A model generated the notes under the pieces. It ran no database searches, was not told where the DNA came from, and worked only from the letters and a program-made list of their open reading frames with translations. Source: Candidatus Eiseniibacteriota bacterium (GTDB lineage: Bacteria > Eisenbacteria > RBG-16-71-46). From it: 49,568 nucleotides of DNA. A program made the translations under genes and the position numbers. Shown here in pieces: positions 23,951 through 32,421 of the stretch (its first letter is position 1; each line of letters begins with the position of its first letter). The stretch spans positions 85,965-135,532 of the forward strand of contig JACOSV010000026.1 in the NCBI GenBank assembly GCA_016178725.1. Direction: 5' to 3'.

Positions 23951-25354
23951 ATGCGATTCCCGGCCGAGCCGTTCCGCATCAAGGTGGTCGAGCCGCTCCG
24001 CCGCGTCACCCGCGAGGAGCGCGAGCGGCTGATCCGCGAAGCCGGCCTCAACATCTTCGCCGTGCCCGCGGACAGCATCTACGTGGACCTCCTCACCGAC
24101 AGCGGCACGTCGGCGATGAGCGATCACCAGTGGGCGGGGCTGATGCTCGGCGACGAGTCGTACGCCGGAAGCCGCAACTACTATCACTTCGCCGAGACCG
24201 TGCGCGGCATCTTCGGCTATCCGCACGTGATTCCGACGCATCAGGGCCGCATGGCCGAGAACCTGCTGTTCTCGAGCGTGCTCAAGCCCGGCGACGTGGT
24301 GCCGAACAACATCCACTTCGACACCACGCGCGCCAACGTCGAGCACCAGAAGGCCGAAGCGCGCGACCTCGTGATCGACGAAGGGCTCGACCCCACGTCG
24401 CCCCATCCGTTCAAGGGCAACCTCGATCCGGTGAAGCTCGATCGCACGCTGCGCCAGCTCGGGCGCGAGCGCGTGCCGCTGGTGATGATCACCGTCACCA
24501 ACAACTCCGGCGGCGGGCAGCCGGTCGCGATGGCCAACGTGCGCGAGGTGCGCGAGGTGTGCGACCGCCACGGCGTGCCGCTCATCTTCGACGCGTGCCG
24601 GTTCGCCGAGAACTGCTGGTTCATCCAGCAGCGCGAGCCCGGCTACGCGAACCGTCCGGTGCGCGAGATCGCGCGCGAGATGTTCGCGCTCGGGGACGGC
24701 TGCACGATGAGCGCCAAGAAGGACGGGCTCGTCAACATCGGCGGGTTCCTCGCGCTCACGAACGCCGAGTGGGTCGAGAAGATCACGAACCTCCTGATCC
24801 TGGTCGAAGGCTTCCCCACGTACGGCGGCCTCGCCGGGCGAGACCTCGAGGCGATGGCGCGCGGGCTCGAAGAAGTGCTCAACGAGGACTACCTCGCGTT
24901 CCGCGTCGGGCAGGTGGCGCAGCTCGGCCGGATGCTCGACGAGGCCGGGGTGCCGATCGTGAAGCCGGTCGGCGGGCACGCCGTCTACCTCGACGCGCGC
25001 CGCTTCCTGCCGGCGATCCCGCAGTCGCAGTTCCCGGGGCAGTCGCTCGTCGTTGCGCTCTACCGCGAGTTCGGCATCCGCGCGGTCGAAGTCGGCAGCC
25101 TGATGTTCGGCCACCGCGACCCCGCGACCGGCGAGCACGTGTATCCCACGCTCGATCTCGTGCGGCTCGCGATCCCGCGCCGCGTCTACACCACCGAGCA
25201 CATGCGCTACGTCGCGGAGTCGGTGATCCAGCTCCACCGCGAACGCGACCGGCTCAAGGGCCTCGCGCTCGTCTACGAAGCGCCGGTGCTCCGTCACTTC
25301 ACCGCGCGGCTCGAAGAGCTCTCCGGCGCCGAGACGGTCGCCCATGGCGGCTAA
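23951..25354 (+). CDS. Tryptophanase-like beta-eliminating lyase (PLP-dependent)
   Basis: 467 residues, full length for the tryptophanase/tyrosine phenol-lyase family. The PLP lysine lies in DGCTMSAKKDGLVNIGG; other signatures are SDHQWAGLMLGDESYAGS, IPTHQGRMAENLLFS, FDACRFAENCWFI and YGGLAGRDLEAMARGL. Overall wording is close to tyrosine phenol-lyase, but the two substrate-determining positions are tryptophanase-like: Asp in IHFDTTR where TPL has Thr124, and Val in AVEVGS where TPL has Arg381. It is therefore predicted to cleave tryptophan to indole, pyruvate and ammonia; another aromatic amino acid remains possible. It overlaps the next gene by 11 nt. Confidence 0.88.
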   Translation: MRFPAEPFRIKVVEPLRRVTREERERLIREAGLNIFAVPADSIYVDLLTDSGTSAMSDHQWAGLMLGDESYAGSRNYYHFAETVRGIFGYPHVIPTHQGRMAENLLFSSVLKPGDVVPNNIHFDTTRANVEHQKAEARDLVIDEGLDPTSPHPFKGNLDPVKLDRTLRQLGRERVPLVMITVTNNSGGGQPVAMANVREVREVCDRHGVPLIFDACRFAENCWFIQQREPGYANRPVREIAREMFALGDGCTMSAKKDGLVNIGGFLALTNAEWVEKITNLLILVEGFPTYGGLAGRDLEAMARGLEEVLNEDYLAFRVGQVAQLGRMLDEAGVPIVKPVGGHAVYLDARRFLPAIPQSQFPGQSLVVALYREFGIRAVEVGSLMFGHRDPATGEHVYPTLDLVRLAIPRRVYTTEHMRYVAESVIQLHRERDRLKGLALVYEAPVLRHFTARLEELSGAETVAHGG

Positions 25355-26084
25355 GGGGACGCACGTGACGACGCTGAACCGTGGATTTGCGCTCACCTGG
25401 CTCGGCCACGGCACGTTCAGGCTGGTGACGCGCGGCGCCAAGACCGTGCTGCTCGATCCGTGGGTCGAAGGCAATCCCGCCTGCCCCAAGGATCAGAAGA
25501 CGTTCGACAAGATCGACGTGATGACGATCACGCACGGCCACGGCGACCACATGGGCGACGCGGTGACGCTGGCGAAGAAGTTCAAGCCGGCGGTGATCTC
25601 GAACTACGAGATCCACCAGTTCCTGTCGAAGAAGGGCGTCGCGAACACGATGCCGATGAACAAGGGCGGCACGGTCGAGGCGGCGGGGCTCAAGTTCACG
25701 ATGGTGCACGCGCTGCATTCGAGCGGCATCGAGGACGGCGGGCAGGTGGTCTACGGCGGCGAGGCGTGCGGCTTCGTCATCACGCTCGAGGACGGCACCC
25801 GCATCTACCACGCCGGCGACACCAGCGCCTTCTCGGACATGGCGCTGATCGGCGAGCTCTACGCGCCCGACATCGCGCTGCTGCCGATCGGCGATCTCTT
25901 CACGATGTCGCCGCGCGAGGCGGCGGTCGCGGCGCGGATGCTCAAGCCGAAATGGATCGTGCCCGAGCACTGGGGCACGTTCCCGGCGCTGACCGGCACG
26001 CCCGACATGCTGCGCGAGGAGCTGAAGAAGCAGGGCGTCGCGGCCGAGGTGGTCGCGCTCCGGCCGGGCGAGACGCTGTCGTAG
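25344..26084 (+). CDS. UPF0173-type metal-dependent hydrolase (metallo-beta-lactamase fold)
   Basis: 246 residues. The zinc motif H-x-H-x-D-H occurs as ITHGHGDHMGDAV, followed by HAGDTSAFSDM and VPEHWGTFPALTG. LTWLGHGTFRL near the start is typical of the UPF0173/YtkL group, whose substrates are unknown. The ATG lies inside the end of the tryptophanase gene; a GTG at 25365 would remove seven residues and avoid the overlap. Translational coupling suggests a shared process with the lyase. Confidence 0.9.
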   Translation: MAAKGTHVTTLNRGFALTWLGHGTFRLVTRGAKTVLLDPWVEGNPACPKDQKTFDKIDVMTITHGHGDHMGDAVTLAKKFKPAVISNYEIHQFLSKKGVANTMPMNKGGTVEAAGLKFTMVHALHSSGIEDGGQVVYGGEACGFVITLEDGTRIYHAGDTSAFSDMALIGELYAPDIALLPIGDLFTMSPREAAVAARMLKPKWIVPEHWGTFPALTGTPDMLREELKKQGVAAEVVALRPGETLS

Positions 26085-26118
26085 CGGGGCGCGCCCGCCG
26101 CGGCGCGGCGGCCGCGCG

Positions 26119-27264
26119 TCAGTGCTTGGGCACGCCGACGGCGGCCAGCACCGCGGCGATGTCGTAGATCGTGTGGACGAGGATCGAGACGGTCGTGCTC
26201 GTCCACTTGCGGATCGCCCCGAGCGCCAGCCCGAGCACGAAGATCATCGCCATGCCGAACCACGAGTAGTGCACGTGGAGTGCCGCGAACAGGAGCGACG
26301 TGAGCACGAGGCCGAGCCTGGGCTGCAGCGCGCCGCGCATCGTCAGCTCCTCGCCGATCCCGGCGCCGACGCCGACCAGGATCGTCGCGGACATCGTGAT
26401 CCCGCCCGCGAGCATGTCGTTGATCCGCTGGTCGTGCGCCCACTGGTCCGGGAACCAGCGGTGCTGGAGCTGCTCGGTGCCCATGTTGAGGACGAAGAGC
26501 GCGGCGACGCCGGCGATCGCGACGACGACGTGGGAGAGCCGCAGCGGCTCGAGGCCGAGCCGGTCGAGCGTCGCGGGCGCGTCGCGCCGGATCCAGAATC
26601 CCACGGCGCCGAACGCGAGCACCACCATGCCGAGCAGCGTGCTCACGGTCGAGCTCGGCTCGAGCAGCGGCTGCGCGGCGCGCTCGAGCGAGCGCAGCAA
26701 CGGCGGCATCGCGAGCCATCCCGGCACCGTGAAGAGCAGCACCATCAGCACGAGGCGCGCGGCGAGCCGCGAGGTATGACTGGTGGCATGCGTGCGGAAG
26801 AACCACGTCGCCAGCACGTGGCCGGCGCTCGGCAGCGCGGTGACGAGGCTCGCGACCGCGCCGACCGCGGCCAGCGCGACGCCGACTCCGGGCCATGACA
26901 CGGAAGGCGCGTTCGCGAGGTAGTAGCCGAGGAAGCCGAACGAGGCGGCCGCACCCGCGACCATCAGGCCGGACATGACGCGCGACAGCGTGACGAAGCG
27001 CTCGTCGCGATCGGCGGCGCCCGCGGCGACGAACACGGTGGCGAGGGCGATGAACAGCGTCAGCTCGACCATGTTCGCGATCAGCGCGAGCACGCCGAGC
27101 AGCGCGATCAGGATGAACCAGCGGCGCAGGCCGCGGAGCACGGAGGCGTGACGGGCGGCGATCTCGGGATCGGGCGCGGGCGGCAATCCGAACGCGATAT
27201 CCGCGACGCCGGGAACGGGAGGATCGGGCACGAGCGATTCCGGACCGCGATTGGACTCGTGCAT
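26119..27264 (-). CDS. CPBP-family intramembrane metalloprotease (Rce1-like)
   Basis: 381 residues with about eight transmembrane helices (WFILIALLGVLALIANMV, LVLMVLLFTVPGWLAM, VVVAIAGVAALFVLNM). The three Abi/CPBP motifs are in order: E-E-x-x-x-R (GIGEELTMRGALQPRLG), F-x-x-x-H (LLFAALHVHYSW) and the late His/Asp (LVHTIYDIAAVL). Such proteins cleave substrates within the membrane; bacterial substrates are mostly unknown. Start ATG 27264 is chosen because a TATGCT box ends exactly 6 nt upstream. Divergent from moaD, convergent with the UPF0173 gene. Confidence 0.9.
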   Translation of the reverse strand: MHESNRGPESLVPDPPVPGVADIAFGLPPAPDPEIAARHASVLRGLRRWFILIALLGVLALIANMVELTLFIALATVFVAAGAADRDERFVTLSRVMSGLMVAGAAASFGFLGYYLANAPSVSWPGVGVALAAVGAVASLVTALPSAGHVLATWFFRTHATSHTSRLAARLVLMVLLFTVPGWLAMPPLLRSLERAAQPLLEPSSTVSTLLGMVVLAFGAVGFWIRRDAPATLDRLGLEPLRLSHVVVAIAGVAALFVLNMGTEQLQHRWFPDQWAHDQRINDMLAGGITMSATILVGVGAGIGEELTMRGALQPRLGLVLTSLLFAALHVHYSWFGMAMIFVLGLALGAIRKWTSTTVSILVHTIYDIAAVLAAVGVPKH

Positions 27265-27270
27265 CGCGCG

Positions 27271-27280
27271 AGCATAGGGT
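27271..27280. promoter_or_regulatory. Overlapping divergent -10 boxes of the CPBP gene and moaD
   Basis: The 10-bp sequence AGCATAGGGT reads TATGCT on the minus strand (27276-27271) and TAGGGT on the plus strand (27275-27280), the two hexamers sharing one TA step. Expected starts are 27264 (the A of the CPBP ATG) and 27287 (1 nt before the moaD GTG), so both transcripts would be leaderless. -35 elements are weak: TTGGAC at 27251-27256 for moaD and a TGGCGG-like hexamer for the protease gene. Confidence 0.5.
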
Positions 27281-27287
27281 TTCGCGC

Positions 27288-27548
27288 GTGAGCCCGCCAC
27301 ACGTGACGATCACCGTGCTGTTCTTCGCGCAGGCGCGCGACGCCGCGGGCCGTGCGCGCGCGACGCTCGATCTGCCCGCGGGGAGCCGCGTGTCGGACGC
27401 GCTCGCGCTGCTCGAGCGCGCGCATCCGCGGCTCGCGCCGCTGCGGCCGCATCTCGCCGTTGCGGTCGGGCAGAAGCTCGCGGCCGGCGACGCGGCGCTC
27501 GCCGACGGCGCCGAGCTGGCGCTGCTGCCGCCGGTGAGCGGCGGATGA
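27288..27548 (+). CDS. moaD: Molybdopterin synthase small (sulfur-carrier) subunit
   Basis: 86 residues, GTG start. Ubiquitin-like beta-grasp protein (TVLFFAQARDAAGRARATLDLPAGSRVSDALALLE) ending in the diagnostic Gly-Gly (LLPPVSGG) that is adenylated and thiocarboxylated. It donates sulfur to precursor Z in complex with MoaE, encoded 57 nt downstream. No other moa or moe gene is in the window. Confidence 0.92.
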   Translation: MSPPHVTITVLFFAQARDAAGRARATLDLPAGSRVSDALALLERAHPRLAPLRPHLAVAVGQKLAAGDAALADGAELALLPPVSGG

Positions 27549-27605
27549 GCGGCGCGCGGGCCGGGACCCGCGCCGCGATTCGATGCGGCGCTCGGGCGTG
27601 TCGCG

Positions 27606-28025
27606 GTGGCTGAACTCACGCCGGCGCCGATCCCGATCGAGCGCCTGATCGCCGAGGCGCCGCGGCCCGAATGCGGCGCGGTCGTGCTGTTCCTCGGCAC
27701 GACGCGCGACCATCACGAAGGCCGCCGCGTCGTGCGGCTCGCCTACGAGGCGTACGAGCCGATGGCGCTGGCGTCGCTCGCGGCGCTCGAAGCCGAGGCG
27801 CTGGCGCGGTTCGCGATCGGCTCGTGCCGGATCGTCCACCGGCTGGGCCAAGTGCCGCTCGCCGAGGCGAGTGTGGCGGTCGTGGTCGCCGCGGCCCATC
27901 GCGCGCCGGCGTACGAGGCGAGCCGATGGGCGATGGACGAGCTCAAGCGCACCGTGCCGATCTGGAAGAAGGAGTTCTTCGCCGAGGGCGGCGACGCCTG
28001 GGTCGAGGGGACGACGCTCGGCTAG
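27606..28025 (+). CDS. moaE: Molybdopterin synthase catalytic subunit
   Basis: 139 residues, GTG start. MoaE signatures: CGAVVLFLGTTRDHHEG, LAYEAYEPMA, HRLGQVPLAEASVAVVVAAAHRAPAYEA and the catalytic lysine region VPIWKKEFF. With MoaD it converts precursor Z (cPMP) to molybdopterin in the cytosol. The start lacks a strong Shine-Dalgarno; family-like residues continue slightly upstream (GRVAVAEL), but no other start codon is available after the in-frame moaD stop. Confidence 0.93.
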   Translation: MAELTPAPIPIERLIAEAPRPECGAVVLFLGTTRDHHEGRRVVRLAYEAYEPMALASLAALEAEALARFAIGSCRIVHRLGQVPLAEASVAVVVAAAHRAPAYEASRWAMDELKRTVPIWKKEFFAEGGDAWVEGTTLG

Positions 28026-28028
28026 ACG

Positions 28029-29486
28029 CTACTTCGCGGCGACCGGCTTGCCTTCCGCGTCGAGCACCGAGATCGGTCCGAGCTCGAGCGCCTCGATCCC
28101 GGGGCGGATCTTCGCCAGATCGCCCACCACGACGATCGCGAGCCGATCCGGCGCGATGTACGCCTTCGCGACGCGCGTTGCGTCCTCGGCGCGCACCCTG
28201 CCGATCTGCGCCGGGAAGTTGCTGATCTCCGACTCGGGCAGCTCGTAGAGCGTGAAATCGGCGAGCACGTCGGCGATCCCGTCGTCCGTCTCGAAGCGCC
28301 GCGGATAGCCGCGCTGCAGCGCGTTGCGCGCGAACTCGACCTCGTCCGCGGTGATCGGCCGCGCGCCGCGCACGTCGCGGATCTCCTTGATGAACTCGAC
28401 CAGCGCGCTGTCGGTCTTGGCCGTGAACACGCCGGAGCTCGCGACGAACGGCCCGGCCCCGCGGCGGAACGCCCAGGTGCTGCGCGCGCCGTATGTGAAT
28501 CCATGCTTCTCGCGCAGGTTGAGATTGACGCGCGACGTGAACTGGCCGCCGAGCACGGTGTTGAGCACCTGCAGCGCGTAGTAGTCGGGATCGGCGGTGC
28601 GCGGCGCGCCGGCGTGCCCGATGCGGATCTCGGACTGCGCCGCGCCGGGCTTGTCGACGAGATACACGGCCGTGGGCTTCGCGGCCGGCTTCGCCGGCAC
28701 GTCGCGCGATCCGGCGGGGAGCGGCGCCGCGGTCCACGCCCCGAGCGCCGATTCGAGCCTGGGCACGATCGCCTCGGCGGTCACGTCGCCGACCACGATC
28801 ACGACCGCGTTGTTCGGCCGGTAGAAGCTCCCGAAGTAGCCGAGGACGTCGTCGCGCGTGATCGCGGCGATGCTCGCGAGCGTCCCCGCGGGCGGGCGGC
28901 CGTAGGGATGATCGGCGCCCAGCGCGACCATGTTGAACACGCGGTCCGCCGTGGTCGAGGCCACGTCGCGCGCCTGTTTGAGGCTCTGGAGCCGCGACGT
29001 GCGCTCGCGCTCGACCTCTTCGGGCTTGAACGACGGGCCCACGAGCATCTCGCCGAGCAGCCCGAGGCCCGCATCGAGATGGCGCGTGAGCGTGAGCAGC
29101 GAGATCGACGTCTGCTCGTAGCCGGACGAGGCGACGAGGCTCGCGCCGAGGAAGCTCGTCGCCTGCGCGAACTCGAGCGCCGAGTGCTTCGCCGAGCCCT
29201 CGTCCAGCAGTGCGGCGGTCATCGCCGCGAGTCCGGGGTGCGCGTCGTCCTGCGCCGAGCCGGCGCGGATCTGCACCAGCACGCTCACCACCGGGAGCCC
29301 GTGCCGCGACACGACCCACACCGGCAGCCCGTTCGCGAGCGTTGTGCGCGTGATCCTGGGCGTCGCGATCGCCGGCGTCGGCCCGGGCACGGGCTTCCTG
29401 CCGCGATCGAGCGCCGCGGCGCCGGCGCCCGGGGCGAACGCCATGCCGACCAGCGTGACCGCGATCGGGACCATCATCGCTCTCAC
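28029..29486 (-). CDS. M16-family peptidase homologue, non-catalytic subunit
   Basis: 485 residues. Signal peptide (MRAMMVPIAVTLVGMAFAPGAGAAA). Two M16 domains are visible, but the zinc motif H-x-x-E-H is missing: the equivalent region reads AAMTAALLDEGSAKHS. The conserved substrate-binding Arg/Tyr region of the second domain is kept (REKHGFTYGARSTW). In two-gene M16 systems one subunit carries zinc and the other this R/Y pair, and both are needed. The gene overlaps the catalytic-subunit gene by 4 nt (ATGA), so a periplasmic heterodimer is likely. Confidence 0.9.
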   Translation of the reverse strand: MRAMMVPIAVTLVGMAFAPGAGAAALDRGRKPVPGPTPAIATPRITRTTLANGLPVWVVSRHGLPVVSVLVQIRAGSAQDDAHPGLAAMTAALLDEGSAKHSALEFAQATSFLGASLVASSGYEQTSISLLTLTRHLDAGLGLLGEMLVGPSFKPEEVERERTSRLQSLKQARDVASTTADRVFNMVALGADHPYGRPPAGTLASIAAITRDDVLGYFGSFYRPNNAVVIVVGDVTAEAIVPRLESALGAWTAAPLPAGSRDVPAKPAAKPTAVYLVDKPGAAQSEIRIGHAGAPRTADPDYYALQVLNTVLGGQFTSRVNLNLREKHGFTYGARSTWAFRRGAGPFVASSGVFTAKTDSALVEFIKEIRDVRGARPITADEVEFARNALQRGYPRRFETDDGIADVLADFTLYELPESEISNFPAQIGRVRAEDATRVAKAYIAPDRLAIVVVGDLAKIRPGIEALELGPISVLDAEGKPVAAK

Positions 29487-30859
29487 GGCGCCGAGCCCGG
29501 CGGTGCGGGCGCCGCGCTCGCCGCGAGCTCCTTGTGCCCGGTCGGGACCACCGAGAGGATCACGTGCGGCCGCGTCATGTACGCGCGCAGCACGCGCTGC
29601 ACGTCGGCGGCCGTCACCTTGCGCACGTTCTCGAGCTCCTCATTGAAGCAATCCGGCTTGCCGCGGAACGTCACGTAGCTGTTCATGCGGTCGGCCTTGC
29701 CGAGCAACGTCTGCAGCTGATAGACGCCGCGCGCTTCGGCGCCGTTCTTGGCGCGGGTCAGCTCCTCGTCGCTCGGTCCCTCGCGCGCGAGCCGCGACAG
29801 CTCTTCCATGATCGCCGCTTCCATCTTGACGAGGCTCGTGCCCTCGCGCGCCTGCACGTTGATCTGGAACACGCCGGCCAGCTCGCGCGAGCTCTGGAAC
29901 GCCGCGACCGTCTGCGCGGTCTGCTCGCGGTAGACGAGGCGCTGGTAGAGCCGCGAGCTCTTGCCCTGCGCGATGATCTCGGCCGCGACGTCGCACACCG
30001 CGTCGTCCGGCGCCCAGAGCGGCATCGTGTGCCACGCGACCGAGATCTGCGGCAGCGTCACGCGGTCCTCGATCACGTCGCGCACGTCGTCCGCGAACGT
30101 CACCGGCTTCGCGGCGTAGGGCGGCACCACCGGGCCGGCGGGGAGGTCGCCGAAGTATTTCGTGACGAGCCGCTTCGCCTCGTCCGGGTTCACGTCGCCG
30201 GCGATCACGAGGCTCGCGTTCGACGGGTGATACCACTGGGTAAAGAACTGCTTCACGTCGTCCACCGACGCAGCGCTCAAGTCGGCGGGGTAGCCGATCG
30301 TGGGCCAGTGATACGGATGGTCCTCGGGGTAGAGCAGCTCGCCGAGGCGGATCGGCACCATGCCGTAGGGGCGGTTCTCGTAGTTCTGGCGGCGCTCGTT
30401 CTTGACCACGTCGCGCTGGTTGTCGAGCTTGGCCTGCGTCAGCGCCTGCAGCAGGAAGCCCATGCGGTCGGACTCGAGCCACAGGACGGTCTCGAGGAAG
30501 TTCGACGGCACGAGGTCGTAGTAGTTGGTGCGGTCGTTGTTGGTGCTGCCGTTGAGCGTGCCGCCCGCTTCCTGCACGGTCGCGAAGTGCTTCTCGACGC
30601 CGACGTGCGCCGAGCCCTGGAAGAGCATGTGCTCGAAGAGATGCGCGAAGCCGCTACGGCCGGCGACCTCGCGGCCCGAGCCGACGTGGTACCAGAGGTT
30701 GACCGCCACGAGCGGCGCGCCGTGGTCCTCGTGGATGGTCACGCGCAGCCCGTTCGGCAGCGTGAACGCTTCGACCGGCACGTTCAGCGTCTGGGCCTCG
30801 AGCCCTCCGGCCATGAAGAGCATCATGGCCAGAACATATCCCAGCGGCTTGGATCGCAT
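29483..30859 (-). CDS. M16-family zinc metallopeptidase, catalytic subunit
   Basis: 458 residues. Signal peptide (MRSKPLGYVLAMMLFMAGGLEA). The inverted zinc motif H-x-x-E-H is intact in GFAHLFEHMLFQGSAH, with the downstream Glu in VVKNERRQNYENRPYG. The fold continues through VIAGDVNPDEAKRLV and a C-terminal inactive M16 domain. Predicted to degrade peptides in the periplasm with the subunit encoded next. Expressed from a good promoter divergent from the phosphoesterase gene. Confidence 0.94.
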   Translation of the reverse strand: MRSKPLGYVLAMMLFMAGGLEAQTLNVPVEAFTLPNGLRVTIHEDHGAPLVAVNLWYHVGSGREVAGRSGFAHLFEHMLFQGSAHVGVEKHFATVQEAGGTLNGSTNNDRTNYYDLVPSNFLETVLWLESDRMGFLLQALTQAKLDNQRDVVKNERRQNYENRPYGMVPIRLGELLYPEDHPYHWPTIGYPADLSAASVDDVKQFFTQWYHPSNASLVIAGDVNPDEAKRLVTKYFGDLPAGPVVPPYAAKPVTFADDVRDVIEDRVTLPQISVAWHTMPLWAPDDAVCDVAAEIIAQGKSSRLYQRLVYREQTAQTVAAFQSSRELAGVFQINVQAREGTSLVKMEAAIMEELSRLAREGPSDEELTRAKNGAEARGVYQLQTLLGKADRMNSYVTFRGKPDCFNEELENVRKVTAADVQRVLRAYMTRPHVILSVVPTGHKELAASAAPAPPGSAP

Positions 30860-30900
30860 GCGGTGGCCTCGTGTAGAAACACTGAACCGCTATCGAGCCC

Positions 30901-30929
30901 ACTCTAGCGACTCCGCGCTGGACGGACAA
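30901..30929 (-). promoter_or_regulatory. Promoter of the M16 peptidase operon
   Basis: Minus strand TTGTCC (30929-30924), 17-bp spacer, TAGAGT (30906-30901). The expected start at about 30894 leaves a 35-nt leader to the ATG at 30859. Confidence 0.65.
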
Positions 30930-30948
30930 TCGCAAGAGCAGGCATACT
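30919..30948 (+). promoter_or_regulatory. Putative promoter of the phosphoesterase gene
   Basis: TGGACG (30919-30924), 18-bp spacer, CATACT (30943-30948), giving a short leader of about 9 nt. It overlaps the -35 region of the divergent M16 promoter, so the two may compete. Confidence 0.4.
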
Positions 30949-30963
30949 TACGACTTGCCCACC

Positions 30964-32109
30964 ATGCGCCGTGTTCTCCTCGCGCTTCTTTGCGCCGTGA
31001 TCGGACCGTCCGCTGCCGTTGCGGCCGTGTTACCGATGGACCACGTCATCGTGGTCATCATGGAGAACAAGAGCTATACGCAGGTGCGCACGCAGCCGTA
31101 CATGGCGAGCCTGATCGCCCGCGGCTCCGAGCTGGCGAACTACTTCGCGATCACCCATCCGTCGCAGCCCAACTACCTGATCCTGTGGTCAGGCAGCACG
31201 CAGGGCGTGACCAACGACGTGTGTCCGCCCGCCAACTGGGTGGCGCCCGGCTACACGACCGAGAACTTCGGCCACGCGCTTGAGGCGGCCGGCAAGACGT
31301 GGAAGTCGTACGCGGAGGATCTCCCCGAGCCCGCGTCCACCGTGTGCTCGCAGGGCCTCTATCTGCGCCGCCATTGCCCGTGGACCTACTTCGCGAATCT
31401 CAACAAGTACAACGAACGCCCGTATTCCGATCTCGCGTTCGACATCCACTTCCAGACGCTGCCCGATCTCGCGTTCGTGATCCCGAACAACTGCGACAAC
31501 ACGCACAACTCGGGATGTGGCGTCTCGGTCGGCGACACCTGGCTCGCGAACAACGTGCCCGCGATGCTCGACGCGGTCGGACCCAACGGTTGCGTGATCG
31601 TGACGTGGGACGAGGACGACAACAGCTCGGGCAATCACGTCGAGTGCGTGTGGGCCGGACCGCGGATCAAGAGCAACTATCAGGAGACGACCGGCTACAA
31701 CCACTACGACCTCGGCGCCACGATCTCTACCGCGCTCGGCATCACGCCGTTCGCGGGGTTCGGCGCCCAGACGACGAATCTCATCTCGAACATCTGGTTC
31801 GAGGGCGATCTCGCGGTGCCGCCGGGATCGGCGCGCGCGGTGTCGCTCTCGGCGCCGGCGCCCAATCCGTCACGCGGCGGCGTCTCGGCGCGGCTCTGGC
31901 TGCCCGCGGCGATGCCGGTCGCGGCGCGCATCCACGACGTGAGCGGGCGGACCGTGCGAACGATCACCGACGGGACGCACGACGGGGCGGTGGATCTCTA
32001 CTGGGACGGACTCCACGACGACGGCTCGCCGGCGGGCCCGGGGATCTACTTCCTCACCGTGCGCGCCGGCGCGCAGACGCTCGAGCGCAAGGCGGTCGTG
32101 CTGCGCTAG
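30964..32109 (+). CDS. Secreted phosphoesterase (AcpA/phospholipase C-like) with FlgD-like C-terminal domain
   Basis: 381 residues. Signal peptide 1-20 (MRRVLLALLCAVIGPSAAVA). The phosphoesterase family (PF04185-like) core shows MDHVIVVIMENKSY, the nucleophile region FAITHPSQPNYLILWSGST, VIVTWDEDDNSSGNHV and a late His-containing YNHYDLGATIS. These metal-dependent enzymes hydrolyse phosphomonoesters or phospholipids outside the cytosol. From about residue 295 an Ig-like FlgD/T9SS-type domain follows: APAPNPSRGG, VAARIHDVSGRTVRTITDG and GPGIYFLTVRAG, ending KAVVLR, shared with two other secreted proteins in the window. Confidence 0.9.
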   Translation: MRRVLLALLCAVIGPSAAVAAVLPMDHVIVVIMENKSYTQVRTQPYMASLIARGSELANYFAITHPSQPNYLILWSGSTQGVTNDVCPPANWVAPGYTTENFGHALEAAGKTWKSYAEDLPEPASTVCSQGLYLRRHCPWTYFANLNKYNERPYSDLAFDIHFQTLPDLAFVIPNNCDNTHNSGCGVSVGDTWLANNVPAMLDAVGPNGCVIVTWDEDDNSSGNHVECVWAGPRIKSNYQETTGYNHYDLGATISTALGITPFAGFGAQTTNLISNIWFEGDLAVPPGSARAVSLSAPAPNPSRGGVSARLWLPAAMPVAARIHDVSGRTVRTITDGTHDGAVDLYWDGLHDDGSPAGPGIYFLTVRAGAQTLERKAVVLR

Positions 32110-32151
32110 GGTTTTCGCGGGCGCCCGCCCGCGACGCGTCACCGCCGCGAT

Positions 32152-32385
32152 CTAATGAGGAAGCGAGTCGGCCGCATTCATCTTGTCGGCGCGACGCGCG
32201 GCGGCGTCCGTCACCTGCATCGCCCGGCCGACGACGTCCGAACCCGGCAATCCCGACTGCGCGAGCACGCTGTCGCGCTGGCGCTCGGTGAGCGGCGCGC
32301 GCGCCGTCGAGCTGGACTTCGCGCATCCCGCCGCGGCGAGCACCGCAAGCGTCACGATCGCGCGCACGAGTCTGTTCGGCTGCAT
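32152..32385 (-). CDS. Small lipoprotein of unknown function
   Basis: 77 residues. Signal peptide with lipobox LAAAGC (Cys21), then a Ser-rich linker and a charged helical tail (LTERQRDSVLAQSGLPGSDVVGRAMQVTDAAARRADKMNAA). The ATG is 5 nt after GGGAGG. No homology recognised. It closes the minus-strand run, 36 nt after queG. Confidence 0.8.
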   Translation of the reverse strand: MQPNRLVRAIVTLAVLAAAGCAKSSSTARAPLTERQRDSVLAQSGLPGSDVVGRAMQVTDAAARRADKMNAADSLPH

Positions 32386-32421
32386 GAGACCTCCCGATCG
32401 CCCGAGGTCCGGGCAGGGAGG

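Noticed and set aside
23951-25354. Annotation as tyrosine phenol-lyase
   Set aside because: The two specificity positions (Asp and Val) are those of tryptophanase, despite the overall TPL-like wording.
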